A DNA stretch of 64,000 bases from assembly GCA_015499995.1 (NCBI GenBank), contig JADNRV010000203.1:1-64000 (forward strand). Reading direction: 5' to 3'. The notes under the pieces are model-generated. The model was not told the origin of the DNA and did no database searches. It saw nothing but the letters and a program-made list of their open reading frames with translations. The translations under genes and the position numbers were made by a program. This stretch comes from Flammula alnicola. Its lineage: Eukaryota > Basidiomycota > Agaricomycetes > Agaricales > Strophariaceae. Of this stretch, positions 10,717 to 22,206 are shown piece after piece; positions within the stretch are counted from its first letter, which is position 1; every line of letters begins with the position of its first letter.

Positions 10717-12030
10717 CTCGTTGTGATCAAAAGTGATGTTGCTTACATAATCATCATGTTACCCATTGTCGTTCACGTAGTACCTCCTCAACACGATCTT
10801 CGTTATTCTCTCTCCAGCTCGTGATGCCAAAGAGCCTGTGCCATGAAATCGACTCTCCTACTCGAAATAGAGTCATCGGACATGTGAACACTACAGAAAA
10901 TGCGACCGAAGCAGCCCGGAAGGAGAACATCCAACCGCGAACTGCACAGCAAATCGTCAGATGATACTGAGAGACCCACTCCACTGCTGACAAGCCTCGC
11001 ACAGGACGCCCTGCTGTGCTGAATGACCATGACAAATGACAAATTGTCCGAATAGCCAGAAAACAATGCCGCACTCCCTTCCATGTAATCATCAATCAAA
11101 TTCCTGTACATGTGTCAGTCAGCACCGTGCGCCAGGTTCTGGATGCAGAGGGATACCACCGCCGTGTTGCTCGTAAAGTCCCTTTCCTTTCCCCTAAACA
11201 TAAACGAGCAAGATTGAACTGGGCGCGTACCAATGTACTTCTCAAATCTCGCGACTTCAGAAGGGTTATCTTTTGCGATGAGTGCTACGTCTATGTCGGG
11301 GATCATCATGGCCGTATTTTCGTGACATGACATGCCGACGAGGTCCTATTGGAGGAGTGCCTTGTCCCAACCTTCAAGCAGTTGAGTATACGTGTAATGA
11401 TCTGGGGCTGTATCATTAGGGGTCAGAAAGGTCCACTTGTTGTGTTGGACTATCCAGGAGGGCGTGGTGGAGGAATGACATCAAAGCGGTATCAGGAACA
11501 GGTGCTAGAACCTGCTTTACTTGATTTTTACAGGCTAATGAACCACGAGAGGAAGTCCATCAAGTTTCAACAGGATGGTGCTCCGAGCCACAAAAGCAAA
11601 GCAACGACAAAATGGTTGGCCAACCACACCATCTCCATGTTTCCACACCCACCTCAATCACCCGATCTCAACCCCATTGAGCCTGTCTGGTTCCACCTCA
11701 AAAAGATTCTACGGGACCGCCCACACCTTCTGAACACTGTTGACGAACTCAAAGTTGCTGTCTGCGCAGCATGGGAGGAGATACCATTGGAGAAAATTGA
11801 CTGCCAGATTGGGAAGATGGAGGATCGTGTTCGGGCTGTTTTAGCTACATGCGGGGGGCACACAAGATTTTAATTTATCTATCATAAATATATACTTTTT
11901 GTTATTCTACATGCCAGCTGTTATTGTTATCGGTCGATATATGCATGTGTTCCGGGGCAGTCGCGTCAACAATTAAATCTGTATTGCATGAGAAAATTCT
12001 CGATGCGACTTCACTTTTGGTCACAACAAG
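10717..12030 (+). mobile_element. Tc1/mariner element with TIRs and TA target duplication
   Basis: The left end reads CTCGTTGTGATCAAAAGTGA and the right end, reverse-complemented, CTTGTTGTGACCAAAAGTGA, giving clear terminal inverted repeats. TA dinucleotides flank it at 10,715-10,716 and 12,031-12,032, the hallmark target duplication of the superfamily. The length of 1,314 bp is typical. It holds one transposase frame with stops (10,824-11,873). It lies just right of an LTR-A fragment. Confidence 0.9.
10824..11873 (+). pseudogene. Tc1/mariner transposase, inactivated by four in-frame TGA codons
   Basis: A single frame runs from ATG at 10,824 to the stop at 11,871-11,873. The N-terminal helix-turn-helix half includes TGRPAVLNDHD and TVRQVLDAEGYHRR. 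The catalytic half has FCDECYVYV (first Asp region), QQDGAPSHKS (second Asp) and PPQSPDLNPIEPVW (the third acidic residue). This is the DD(E/D) cut-and-paste transposase fold that acts on the element's own TIRs. There is no frameshift. The four internal stops, at 10,962, 10,968, 11,037 and 11,328, are all TGA and fall where arginine (CGA) is plausible, so CpG deamination explains them. Length without stops, about 350 residues, is normal. Confidence 0.92.
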
Positions 12031-12032
12031 TA

Positions 12033-12234
12033 GTCTACATGTTACAAGTCCAGACATTACAATGAGAAGCCTAGTAACAACTAGAGGAAACTATGCAAGA
12101 TAACGAGGAATGCACAATAATAAAGACATTATCATTAGTGACTATTGAGATACTAGTCAATATATCTAATGAAGTGTACAGAAGGAGCACATTTTGGTAA
12201 TATTTTAACCATCCAGCTTATACAACAAGGGCGC
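12033..12234. other. AT-rich spacer without a visible gene
   Basis: This 200 bp stretch between the Tc1/mariner element and the first full LTR-A shows no coding frame, no TIR and no clear repeat. Confidence 0.5.
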
Positions 12235-13688
12235 TGATAGGGCCGCAACCCGGCCATGTGTGAATTTCACAATATATCATCTTTTACCTATGAAATATAA
12301 CTGAGACAGAGTGACTATAATGCACCCAAGTTAGTGGTCTAAGGCCTAGCTATGCAACTACTAGCTGTCATATAACCTGTGACAATGGTAATCAGATGCA
12401 GTTCAGAGCTAGCTGAGTCCGTATGATAAGCCGGGAGACAGTTAAAAGTTATCAGGCAGTGAAATATAGAACGCATAAGTCATAAACAACTTGCGAGGCA
12501 TAAACACACCATGGGGAATAAATTAAAAGACTTCTGGATGCCTTGGAAATAGTGCGCAGCGAATTCAGTACAATCAGTGTATTGCTGAATAGCTAGCTAC
12601 AAAATACTATGGCTAGGAGCGCAAGACACAGCTAGCTAGCATGCGGCCAAAATGCACGACTACTAGTGAGCATATCTTGTGACTTACTGCGAGATGCACG
12701 TGACGCAGATGGATTAGTTAGATGCACACTCTACCCTCTACCCGGGGGACTATCAAAAGTGGTAATAGGACGAGAAAGGAAAGAAGGGACCAACATCAAT
12801 GATGGCCACAGATCTGGAATAAAGCAGCACCACTAGCTGAGATGCACGCATGATGTGCATGGTACGCGGAAGTCAGGAGCATCCTAGCGCGCTGAAATGG
12901 GATGAATTTCCAAATTTTTGACCGCTATCTGGTCACCTGGAATACTCAACCCTATACCCATTGCCTGCAGGCATTATTTACATGAGATAAGAATGTTTTA
13001 CACTATTTTATTCGCATACTAGAACCACACATAGCTGTAGTATAAAAGATGTACCTATGTAGCTAGTTACCTTAAGCAATCTCTTCTCTGTTTTATTTCG
13101 AACTAAGCCAAAGTGTCTAGTAAGAAAGAAGACAAATAAAGGATCAGTTTGACTTCATAGAGTTCATTTGAAGCCAGAGAAGGCTTAGTTAAATAAAGAG
13201 AAAGTTCTTGAGGACAAGGTCCAAGAATTTAGAAGCCAGAGTGTGCTTAGAGGCCAAGAGAGCACCTAAGAGTCAGAAACAGAGTCCACAGTGGGATAGC
13301 AGATTGTTCAGAAGCTAGTGCACAGTGCGGCCTTAGTTTCAGATGAGTTCCGAGCCTCCAGAGCAGCTAGTTGCTTCGAAAGTCGAGCTAGCAGCGTCCT
13401 AGAGAGTTCCTCTCAAATAAAACCCATAAAATCAATAAAACTGTTCATCCCTGTGATAAAACGAGGCTTGAAACTACAATAAAAATGTGTATTTGAATAA
13501 TCCCTCATACTCACTTAAACGAACCGCGAGGCACTGTCTACAAGTCAGCTAGTTGAACAAAATAGACATTGTGGAGCAAAACACACTACATATTTATAAA
13601 GCTAGTAGAGCATCGCTCGACCTGGTTAGGATCTTGCTCTGCAGTTGTGTGTGTTATTTAGGTCGCTGAGTGCGTAGCGGGTCTCTCA
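12235..13688 (+). repeat. LTR-A, first full copy
   Basis: A 1,454 bp repeat that starts TGATAGGGCCGCAACCC, ends GGGTCTCTCA, and recurs at 22,284-23,743 with scattered substitutions, many of them CG against TG or CA. TG...CA ends, a TATA box, an AATAAA signal and a following primer-binding site identify it as an LTR. It is rich in CTAG/GCTAGC, as is the coding region of family C, so I assign it to that family. Here it is followed by only 78 bp of leader before LTR-B begins. Confidence 0.9.
13041..13048 (+). promoter_or_regulatory. TATA box of LTR-A (first copy)
   Basis: TATAAAAG lies in a conserved context (GTAGTATAAAAGATGTACCT) repeated in the second LTR-A copy. AATAAA follows at 13,135-13,140. 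Together they are the expected U3 promoter and the R/U5 polyadenylation signal of an LTR. Confidence 0.65.
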
Positions 13689-13690
13689 TC

Positions 13691-13766
13691 TGGAGCCCAC
13701 CATGAGGGGTGGTTCAGAAACATATTTTATCGGAACTTTGAAATTCTTAGCATTACACAAAACCGG
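13691..13766 (+). other. Primer-binding site and leader after LTR-A (first copy), cut by LTR-B
   Basis: TGGAGCCCACCATGAGGGG (13,691-13,709) follows LTR-A after a 2-bp spacer. The leader runs to ACAAAACCG at 13,765 and matches the leader after the second LTR-A (23,746-23,820) until LTR-B starts. The abrupt stop at the LTR-B boundary shows that family B DNA interrupts a family A/C leader. Confidence 0.8.
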
Positions 13767-15221
13767 TGATAGGATGCGGCATGATCCACCTGCGAAATTT
13801 CATGATTTCCCAATCTATTAATCTATTACACTAGGGAACTGAGAGTAGGCAGCATACCTCGTGCTGGCCAACTAAGTGAGAACACGCAGGAACCACATAA
13901 TTTAGTACAACGGAAGTAACTATCTATGGTCCGGCGGGCCTAGCTAGTAAGCTCAGAAGTACGCGTAGAACTAAGGTTGATGCCAAAGAAGCATGACGTC
14001 TGTGTGTCCCTGCAAATCAAACAAGAGGCTTTGACTGGAGAAAACCGCGTAGAATGAGAATCCCGAAGCCATGAGGCACGAATAGTCCAATATGGATACA
14101 GCATTAGACACATCAATCGCGGGCCACAGAACACGTGACCAGGTGATCCACATTGTCCCATACAACCCTCTGCCTGTTACATGTGTAGAACGGCCAAATA
14201 GTTCAGTTCTGAACAGGCTGAGCGCTCAAAGACTAGCTCATAGTGAAGCACACAGGAAATGCCGCCATAGAGGCAGCGGCTCCAACTTGACCAACGACCA
14301 TGCTGCACCGGCAAAAGGGAAACCTGCATCAAATGTGCTGTGCATCCTGATAAGGCAATAATGTGTCTAAAAACAGACACAATTGTATTGACCCCAAAGA
14401 GGGTGTTCCGTGACATAGCGGTTCATCCTTGAAACCAAAACATATGCCAGAAAATGGGGACTCACCAATTACCGTTACCGAACGGACCTGTAATCACGAC
14501 ACCATGAACCAGTAGAAATAGTGCTATTAGATGCGTAGGATCATATGCAACATGTAGGGGCTTGGTGCTCAGTAGGTATAAAATATGCTTGTAATGCACA
14601 TAATAGGGTAGGCAATCTACCCCGCAGTTGATGCTTTAAAACCAGTGAAAACACCTAAGGGAATGATTAAACCTCATCGCACCAGACCCATTTCAATAAA
14701 AGACCAACATTTGATGCATCAAAACAGCTTTGCGATCACTGCAAGTTGAAAGTAGTTAACTTTGAAAGTAGTTAACTAGAGTTTGACGCATGTTTCTGTA
14801 AAGTGTAGCATGCACCCGTCGTGACCACGTAAAAGTTGTAGCGTGTATCTGTCGTGGTAGTGTGAAAGTTGTAGTGCATACTTGTCGCGGTCCCTGCATG
14901 AAAGTTACAGGTTGTTAAAGTCAAGTTAAAGTCAAAAGTCATATCAGTCGTCAAGTTAAAGGAAGTCCAAGTTCAGCATTGTTTGAGTTAGAAAGTCACC
15001 ACCAGTTCTATGGAACTAAAACCTGCCCCATACCAAAAACCCGCGTAGACTTGTTTACAAGTCGAAGCACTTCTCCTTTTTCATACTTTACCCCCGAGAC
15101 TCACACACAAGACTACGTCTAGTCAAGCTGTTGGTTTTGTGGTTTGGTTGTGTTGAGTGTAGAGTTCTTTCTGCACCACTAGCTAGATCATTTCCAATGT
15201 AGATGAAACCTAGCACTTTAA
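13767..15221 (+). repeat. LTR-B, full 5' LTR of family B copy 2
   Basis: It starts TGATAGGATGCGGC and ends ...CTAGCACTTTAA just before the primer-binding site. It matches the reverse complement of 48,577-50,027 over its full length and of 4222-5045 in its 3' part. Length 1,455 bp. The first 40 bp resemble LTR-A (TGATAGG...GAATTTCA), so families A/C and B have related LTR termini. The CA end seen in the 48.6 kb copy is lost here by a small deletion at the PBS boundary. Confidence 0.9.
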
Positions 15222-15222
15222 T

Positions 15223-15241
15223 TGGAGCCCACTGAAAGGGG
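15223..15241 (+). other. Primer-binding site, family B copy 2
   Basis: TGGAGCCCACTGAAAGGGG directly follows LTR-B. It has drifted from the copy-1 site (TGGAGCCCACCGCGAGGGG), mainly in the CpG-rich part, but keeps the tRNA-CCA complementary TGG start. Confidence 0.78.
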
Positions 15242-15626
15242 GGTGAAAGGACAAGTCGTTTTCGAGGTTCAAAAACAAAAACACGCGCAGTTTAGTGTTC
15301 GCACTAGATGCGTAAAATTACAAGACCATAAAAGTCACAATTCCAGGACTATCTGCTCCACTGAGTAGGTCAACCAATAGACAGACTAGACAACCGTCAA
15401 GTCAACCAATTTGGAAAGATCAAGAACTACCGCACAAGCAACTATGGTTCCCGTGTCTTCCTCTGTGCCCGAAACAGAGCTAGACTTACGCAGAACTTGT
15501 TAAGCACAGGACTCCTTCCAGGATTAGAACCATACGCCAGAGAATTTACACATAGAAGTATCCCCTCTACTGAAATTCCTCCATTCCCCAAATGTCTACT
15601 CCAACCTCTGCTACTGCTCAAGACCA

Positions 15627-16860
15627 GTGGTTGCCATGATGTTAGCAGCGGCATCCAAAATGCCTATGCCTTCATCAAGGGATGCACCCAAGTTTGACGC
15701 AGAAAAACTGGCAGAGTTGAATAGATTCATTAAGCGAATGGAAGATTTATACGCGAAGCATAATGTCACAGATGATGATGAAAGAATTAGAATGCTGGGG
15801 AAATATGCAGATGCATGCACGGAAAGAGAGTGGGAAATGCTGGAGAATTACAAAAGCAAAGATTGGAAGAGGTTCAAGAAAGAAGTTATTGAAGAATATG
15901 AAGAAGCCATGGATGAGGACAGAGGCTCATTGAAAAGACTGCAAACTGTGTGCAAACAGCATCACGGGATTAGCATGTGGACTTGTCTGATCTCCAAGCA
16001 TTAAAATGCATGTTCCACGCGGAAAGCCTTGAGACTCCAGGAAGAACTGGTACTGTTGTCCAACCACGAAGCTGTAGACATGTTCCTGTCATGCTTGACC
16101 CCTGAGTTCAGACAATTAATACAAAATCAACTGGACTTGTTAGACAGAATGGCACTAGCGCTGCTACGCTGCTGTTTGATGACCAGAAGACAAGTACAAA
16201 TTGAATGAAACCATTGACGTGGCGATTGACATGGCTAAGGGTTCGCGAGTCACATACAAAAATACAGACAGTGGAGGCAGCTATGAAAGGATCAGCTCTA
16301 CCTCTATTAAAATTGAGGAAGTAAATCAAACAGTAGCCACGCTCAAAGACCAGTTCAATGTACACAAAAAACAACTAGAGGCGCACAGCCAAAATGTCTA
16401 ATCAGTTAGGTGAATTGGCGCATCTAATGCAACAACAGTCCACTATGCAGTGTCAAGTCAGCCAACAGCAGTTTATGCCTCCTATGGGTCCACCGTACCA
16501 CAGCTGTATAGACCACAGCAGCCGATGTACATGGGAAACAATGCGCCTCAAAGCAGTGGATGTTTCTACTGTGGCGAAGACGGTCATATGAAAAATGAAT
16601 GCTCGCATCATGCACATCACCTAGATGCTGGCTGGATCACTGTAGATTCGCTAGGGTGCATCAGAATGATTGATGGGCGTCCCATTCTGTATGAAGGCAG
16701 AGCAACGACAAAAGAACGCATAGAACACGCATGTCAGAAAAAGACAACAGCAGCTCTACAATCTGCGGCAAATAGAAACAGTTTCTATACTGGAGTAAAT
16801 GCTGGGTATTATACAGTTAGCACAGATCGCTCAGCCGCAGCCGCCCCAAACCCAAGATAA
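15627..16860 (+). pseudogene. Family B Gag (copy 2) with CCHC zinc knuckle
   Basis: Frames at 15,627-16,004, 16,201-16,401 and 16,450-16,860 encode one Gag split by frameshifts. The first holds the conserved PMPSSRDAPKFDAEK block and a charged helical capsid region ending EEYEEAMDED. The second is coiled-coil-like. The third holds the nucleic-acid-binding knuckle C-x2-C-x4-H-x4-C (CFYCGEDGHMKNEC, about 16,561-16,603). Four differences from copy 1 in the first block (Pro to Leu, Thr to Met twice, Arg to Cys) are all CG-to-TG changes. The real start is uncertain. Confidence 0.88.
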
Positions 16861-16977
16861 AGTAGAGGAATTATTGGACCTCCTTGACATAGAGGATGTG
16901 CATCAATACCTTATTTCTCGCAGGACAAGGGGTACTGAATCTGAGGATCTGGAGGATTCAGATTTCTGAACCATTCA

Positions 16978-17637
16978 ATGAAGGGAATAGCTGGTGCTGG
17001 GAGAATGACTAAGTTCCCTTCATCGAAAGCCCCGGAGGACCTATATAATTTTAGTCAGACAAGGAACATGCAGAAAAACAAGAAAACAGCTGAAGTTGTA
17101 ATACCACCAAGACCTGCAGTGAAACACATGGTCAGAATTGCAGAACCTGAGGTACAGGAACCCGCGGAAACCCAACCACCCCCAGAGTTGCCATTCCTCG
17201 AAGTCCCTTCACTCACTGAAGTTGTGAGAACTGACAAAGAGAGACCAGCACCTGAGAAGGAAGGACCCGCATACCGAACTCAGGCCCCAGTACAGAAAGG
17301 CGCATTGAACCGAGAGGTTGCCAAAGCCATACTGAACATGCCTATTGGCACGATGATTGGCCAAGTACTAGGATCATCACCAGGGGTCATGAAAGAAATG
17401 GCACATCAAGTTACGCGTGTGCGCATGCTAACTATGCCTGCAAACAACAACTTCGTGGCCACTGTGGAAGATGTAACCAATTCAGAGGAGTCAGAAAGCA
17501 ATGAAGGAATAGTAAATAGTGCGCCCGCTAATAGCAGCGTACTTATTGCGGAGGTCCCTGAAGATAGCAGCGTACTTATTGCAGAGGTCCCTGAAGATAG
17601 CAGCGTACTTATTGCGGAGGTCCTGAAGATAGCATAA
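16978..17637 (+). CDS. Family B Gag-Pol linker with 33-bp tandem repeats (copy 2)
   Basis: A frame of about 219 codons lies between the Gag knuckle and the protease. It is Pro/Glu-rich (PPPELPFLEVPSLTEV) and ends in three near-identical units of the 11-residue repeat SSVLIAEVPED (17,529-17,628). Copy 1 has one unit at the same place (about 1900-1950), so the array expanded in copy 2. It is probably a flexible part of the polyprotein; no domain is recognised. It overlaps the next frame and may have been continuous with it. Confidence 0.6.
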   Translation: MKGIAGAGRMTKFPSSKAPEDLYNFSQTRNMQKNKKTAEVVIPPRPAVKHMVRIAEPEVQEPAETQPPPELPFLEVPSLTEVVRTDKERPAPEKEGPAYRTQAPVQKGALNREVAKAILNMPIGTMIGQVLGSSPGVMKEMAHQVTRVRMLTMPANNNFVATVEDVTNSEESESNEGIVNSAPANSSVLIAEVPEDSSVLIAEVPEDSSVLIAEVLKIA

Positions 17638-18160
17638 TGCTAGAAGATTTACCGTACACAGGCTATATGGTCCTAACAGAAGACTGTGAGGATGGACCAA
17701 AGGGTGCCATTATGGTGCATGATCCCATAGTGCAGTATCTGAATGATTTACCTGAAGGAGAGAAACCGAAGACTATCTATGGCATGAGAGACTCGCATGC
17801 CCTTAGAGCTATCTATCTGACAGTTAACAATGTTGACGAGGAAGAAGCGCTATTAGACAGTGGATCACAAATTGTGTCAATGTCTAAGGATATCGCGGTA
17901 ACACTAGGAATCAGCTGAAACCCTGGCATAATGATTAATATGCAAAGCGCCCAAGGACATATAGAATCGACCCTAGGATTAGCGCATAATATACCATTTA
18001 AATGTGGGGACATGACACTATTGCTACAAGTCCACATTATAAATGGTCCAGCATATAAGATCCTATTAGGGCACCCATTTGATGTGTTAACTGCAAGTAA
18101 CATTCAGAATGCGACGGACAGCAATCAAACAATCACACTGACTAACCCTCAGTCTGGTTG
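17637..18160 (+). pseudogene. Family B retropepsin-like protease (copy 2)
   Basis: ALLDSGSQIVSMSKDIAVTL (ending near 17,910) contains the catalytic D-S-G triad and flap-side residues of a retropepsin. After a TGA at 17,916-17,918 the domain continues in 17,931-18,161 with ILLGHPFDVLTASNI. The enzyme would process Gag-Pol. The stop, together with the neighbouring frameshifts, makes it inactive. Confidence 0.85.
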
Positions 18161-18184
18161 AAAAGTAGTGTTACCTACTTATGA

Positions 18185-19650
18185 ATGTGGGAGGCCACCC
18201 AAGTACCTAAGGAAAGGGACTGGGCAGGCTTTTCAGATCTCGATGAGTTGATGAACAGTCAAGGAGAGACGGCCGTGGTATTCGACTATGATGAGAATAC
18301 AAAAGAGGTGAAGATAGTAGGGTACACTACATCGCAGAATGGAACATTTACCCAAGCTGGGTTAATGAACGCATTCCTTGAACAAGTGGTGGAACATGCG
18401 GACATTGAGGATAGCGAAAAAGAGAAAATAAAGAAATTCATGGGTCAACGTATGGCAGGAAGCAGTTTTACATGCAGGAAATACTGGACGGTGCATGCGT
18501 AAAAACCTGCGCTAAACCCAAATCAAAGGCGCAGTCACCTCCCAGGACTAAGGCTCAAATCATTCAAATGAAGAGTCAGTTCACGGGAAAGAAGTATAAA
18601 CCTGTGGCCAAGAAAGTGAAACCTGTCTTCCAGGACCTGCCTGAATGCTTCAGAATCAAGCGTGATATCAAAGGTGATCCATTAGCAGAAATGCCGTCTC
18701 TGACTCCCAACCCACCGGACTTCGTACTGACAGGATGATATACCGAGGAAAGAAAACAACAATTTGATGAAGTACACTCAGAAGAATTCCTGTGGGATGA
18801 GGAAAAGAAATTAATGCACCACCTTATGATGCTACAAAATGAGGTGTTTGCATGGGACGAAACTGAGAAAGGACGCTTCAAAGAAGAATACTTTCCACCG
18901 GTAGAAATCCCAACAATAGAGCATAAGCCTTGGGTGTTGAAAAACATACCTATTCCGCCAGGAATATACAAGGAATTGTGCGATATGATAGCAGACAAAA
19001 GATGCTCCAATGTATATGAACTGTCTAACTCGCCTTACCGTTTGTGCTGGTTCGCGTACTAAAGAAGAATGGGAAACTGAGGATCGTGCATAGTTGGAAC
19101 CACTTAACGCGATGACCATAGCGCACTCAGGAGTGCCGCCCGCGACGGACGAATTAGCGTCGCAATTTGCAGGACGAGCGTGCAGTGGTATGTTCAACTT
19201 GTTGTTGGGTATGATGAGAGATTACTCGCGGAAAGTTCAAGGGACTTAACATGTTCCAAACCCCTTTGGCGCATGAGGCTTGTAACGCTACCTATGGGTT
19301 GGACGAACTCGGTCCCTATCTTTCATGATGATGTAACACATATCTTGCAACCAGAGATACCAGACTATACTATCCTTACATTGACAATGTCCTGGTCCGC
19401 GGTCCAGCTTCGCGGTACCAAAATAAAGATGGTGAATATGAGACCATCGCAGAAAATAAGGGGATATGGCGGTTTGTATGGGAACATATAAATAATGTTA
19501 ACCGCATCCTCCAGAGAATGAAATATTGTGGGGGAACATTCTCAGGACATAAAACCGTAATCTGCACTAGTGAAATACTGGTAGTAGGACACTGTGTACC
19601 TTTGAAGGGCGGAAACCCACTACAGAAAGAATCAAAGTCATTACAAACTG
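18185..19650 (+). pseudogene. Family B reverse transcriptase (copy 2), broken
   Basis: Fragments in changing frames cover a linker (KEVKIVGYTTSQNGTFTQAG), the RT N-terminal region (18,814-19,062, PPGIYKELCDMI) and the palm (about 19,290-19,410, VTLPMGWTNSVP then PDYTI). The catalytic box reads YIDN rather than YIDD because GAT has become AAT. It lies after a C, so a CG-to-CA change explains it. A TGA in TG-TGA-YTEE (about 18,736) replaces the CGA of copy 1. RT copies element RNA to DNA; this copy cannot. Confidence 0.85.
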
Positions 19651-19656
19651 GGGACC

Positions 19657-20384
19657 TTGCAAGACAAGAGCAGAATACGTGCATTTATTGGCACTCTGGG
19701 CATATTGCGCATCTTCATACCAAACTTCAGTAGAAGAGCCAAGCATCTCAGTAAAATATTAAAAGATGACGTGCCGTTTGAATGGGGTCCTGACCAGGAA
19801 GAGAGTATGCAAATGCTCAAAGATGGACTGTTAGTAGTTAAAGCTCTGCGACCTATTGATTATGATGGACAAGGTGCGGTAGTGTTAGCTGTCGATACAT
19901 CCTACAAAGGGTCAGGTATTACATCTTTCAAGAAGATGCGGAAAACCCAAAGAACAAATTCTACATGCGTTTCGGGTCCATACCCCTGAACGAGAGAGAA
20001 GCACGCTTCTCACAGCCTAAGCACGAATTGTTTGGAATGATGCAGGCGTTATATGCATGTAGAACCTGGCTCATAGGCATGTGAAAACTCATAGTGACAG
20101 ACGCATCCTATATCATTGGAATGTTGGAAAATCCTGACATGATGCCTAATGCAACTATTAATAGATGGATAGATAATATCAAGCTATTCCATTTCACGCT
20201 TAGACACAAAGCAGGAGCAACATTCAGCCCTGATGGATTGTCGCGCAGACAGCGCTACCCAGGGGATGATGAATACTCTAATATTGATGAAGACGAAGAG
20301 GACCCAGGAGGGCCACCTGAAGTTGTCATTGCGGACCCAACTGAGCCTCAGCCAATTCTGATTGAAAAATTCCGGACAAAATAG
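19657..20384 (+). pseudogene. Family B RNase H region (copy 2)
   Basis: The frame contains the RT thumb/connection (FIPNFSRRAKHLSKILKDDV), then VVLAVDTSYKGSG with a catalytic-type Asp of RT-associated RNase H. After a frameshift near 19,940 comes ERE.RFSQPKHELFGMMQAL (the E and active-site region) and IVTDASYIIGML, with the C-terminal Asp. GATFSPDGLSRR ends the domain, as in the family. A TGA at about 20,082 and the frameshift disable it. Confidence 0.83.
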
Positions 20385-20579
20385 ATACCAGAGGGGGATA
20401 CTGCATAGAGTAGTAATGGCAGATGCGAGTCAACCTCGTCCAATCCCGATTAGTGAGTTCTATGATAAAATCGATGACAAGGGAGGTTATTATGAAGGTT
20501 TCGCACCTCGATAGCTGACTTTGATGCGGAAACTCATAAGGCGCAGAAAGACACGCAGAACAACTGCACGGAATTAGAT

Positions 20580-22206
20580 ATGTTCTGGCAAAATAAGACT
20601 GACCATAAGCCCGAGCAAGTCTCGGTCCTGGTGTCAAAGATATTAAATAATGAACTACTACCTGATCTGGAGGAAAGGGATAATCCTGAGAGACGTGCTC
20701 CCTACCCAGAGGAACACCATGGAAAAATTGGTGCACATTATGATTCCTTGTTACCCATTGTAAAGAAATGGCTACAGGATATAAGTGTACAACCCTATTA
20801 TTGCAAAACGGGAAAGGAATATAAAAAGTTCAGGCATTGGGCTAGTAACTTCTTCTTGGATAAAGAAGGGCGTCTATATCGACGTGGGGAAAATTCCATG
20901 CACAAGTGAGTTGTGAAGAAAGAGCACCACATGTATATGTTAAAATCAGCGCATGACAGTCTGGGACATCACGGAGTGTACTCAAAAAAAGAATTGATCA
21001 GGCAGAGGTTTTGGTGGCCTGAGATGGCTAAGGACATTGTATGGTATATTAAAACCTGCAATATGTGCCAAGAATGCCAAAAGGCACTAATAGAAATCCT
21101 GCCGATTGAAACGCACACTCCATCAGTATTCCGAGTAGTCCACGCAGATACTATGCACATGACGCCTAAGTCAAATGGGTGTAAATACATTGTTCACGGC
21201 TGTTGTCATTTAACTTCCTGGCCTGAGGTGAGAGCGCTCATAATTAAGGATGCCGTGTCAATTGGGAAATGGATGTTTGAAGACATAATTTGCCATTGGG
21301 GGTGTTTAGTGGAAATTGTGACAGATAATGGTGGACCCTTCAAAGCCACCGTACACTGGTTAGTGGACAAGTATGGCATAAAGGGTATATGCATATCACT
21401 ATACAATTCCTGTGCAAATGGGTCCATCGAGCAGCCGCATTGGGACATCAGACAGATGTTATACAAAGCAACTGGCGGCAATGTCGCTAAGTGGTTCTGG
21501 TTCCTGCATCATATACTATGGGCGGACCGCATCTCGGTTAGAAAAAGGTTGGGTTGCTCGCCATTCTTCATGGTAACTGCAGGCTGCAGCACATCCTATT
21601 GTGCCGTTAGATGTGATTGAAGCCACCTGGTTAGTTAAACTGCCAGGCAGAGTATTATCAGATGCGGAGTTAATCAGTTTCCGTGCCAAAGCATTAGCCA
21701 AGCACTCAGTCCACATTGACAAAATGAGGAAGTGCATGAGTGAAGAAAAAGCTGCACGATTGCTGAAATATGAGAATGATCACCAAGCGGTGATCAAGGA
21801 CTTCAATTTCAAACCAGGCGACTTGATCTTGGTTAGGAATAGCTCAATTGAATCCAATCTCGACAAGAAAATGAAGCCACGCTATGTGGGACCAGTAGTG
21901 GTCATAAGACGAACTACAGGCAGTTCATATGTAGTGGCGGAAATGAATGGTGCCTTGTGGCACCACAAAGTAGGTGCTTTCCATGTACTCCCTTATTACA
22001 CGCATGAAAAGATAGAGTTGCCAGAGAAAGTATTAGACTGGCTCACGATATCTGCGAGAGGACTACAGAAAGTGCTGGACTTAGATGAACCTGGAGAAGA
22101 GGACTATGATGGTACCAAAGACTTGACATTTGCCAAGATGCCTATTAGAGACTTAGACAATGCAAGCAAGCCAGACTTGGAGTCGGACAGCGATGAAGAT
22201 GCATAA
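20580..22206 (+). pseudogene. Family B integrase (copy 2), one frameshift plus a TGA
   Basis: An H-H-C-C zinc domain (HDSLGHHGVY ... CNMCQEC, 20,950-21,075) is followed by the catalytic core with HADTMHMTP (D), IVTDNGGPF (D) and ANGSIEQPHW (E). The D-E spacing is about 35 residues. The C-terminal part (21,601-22,206) continues after a frameshift near 21,595 and holds FKPGDLILVRNSS, typical of the GPY/F-like C-terminal module, with an acidic tail. Integrase inserts the cDNA. A TGA at about 20,910 also breaks the upstream frame. Confidence 0.9.
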
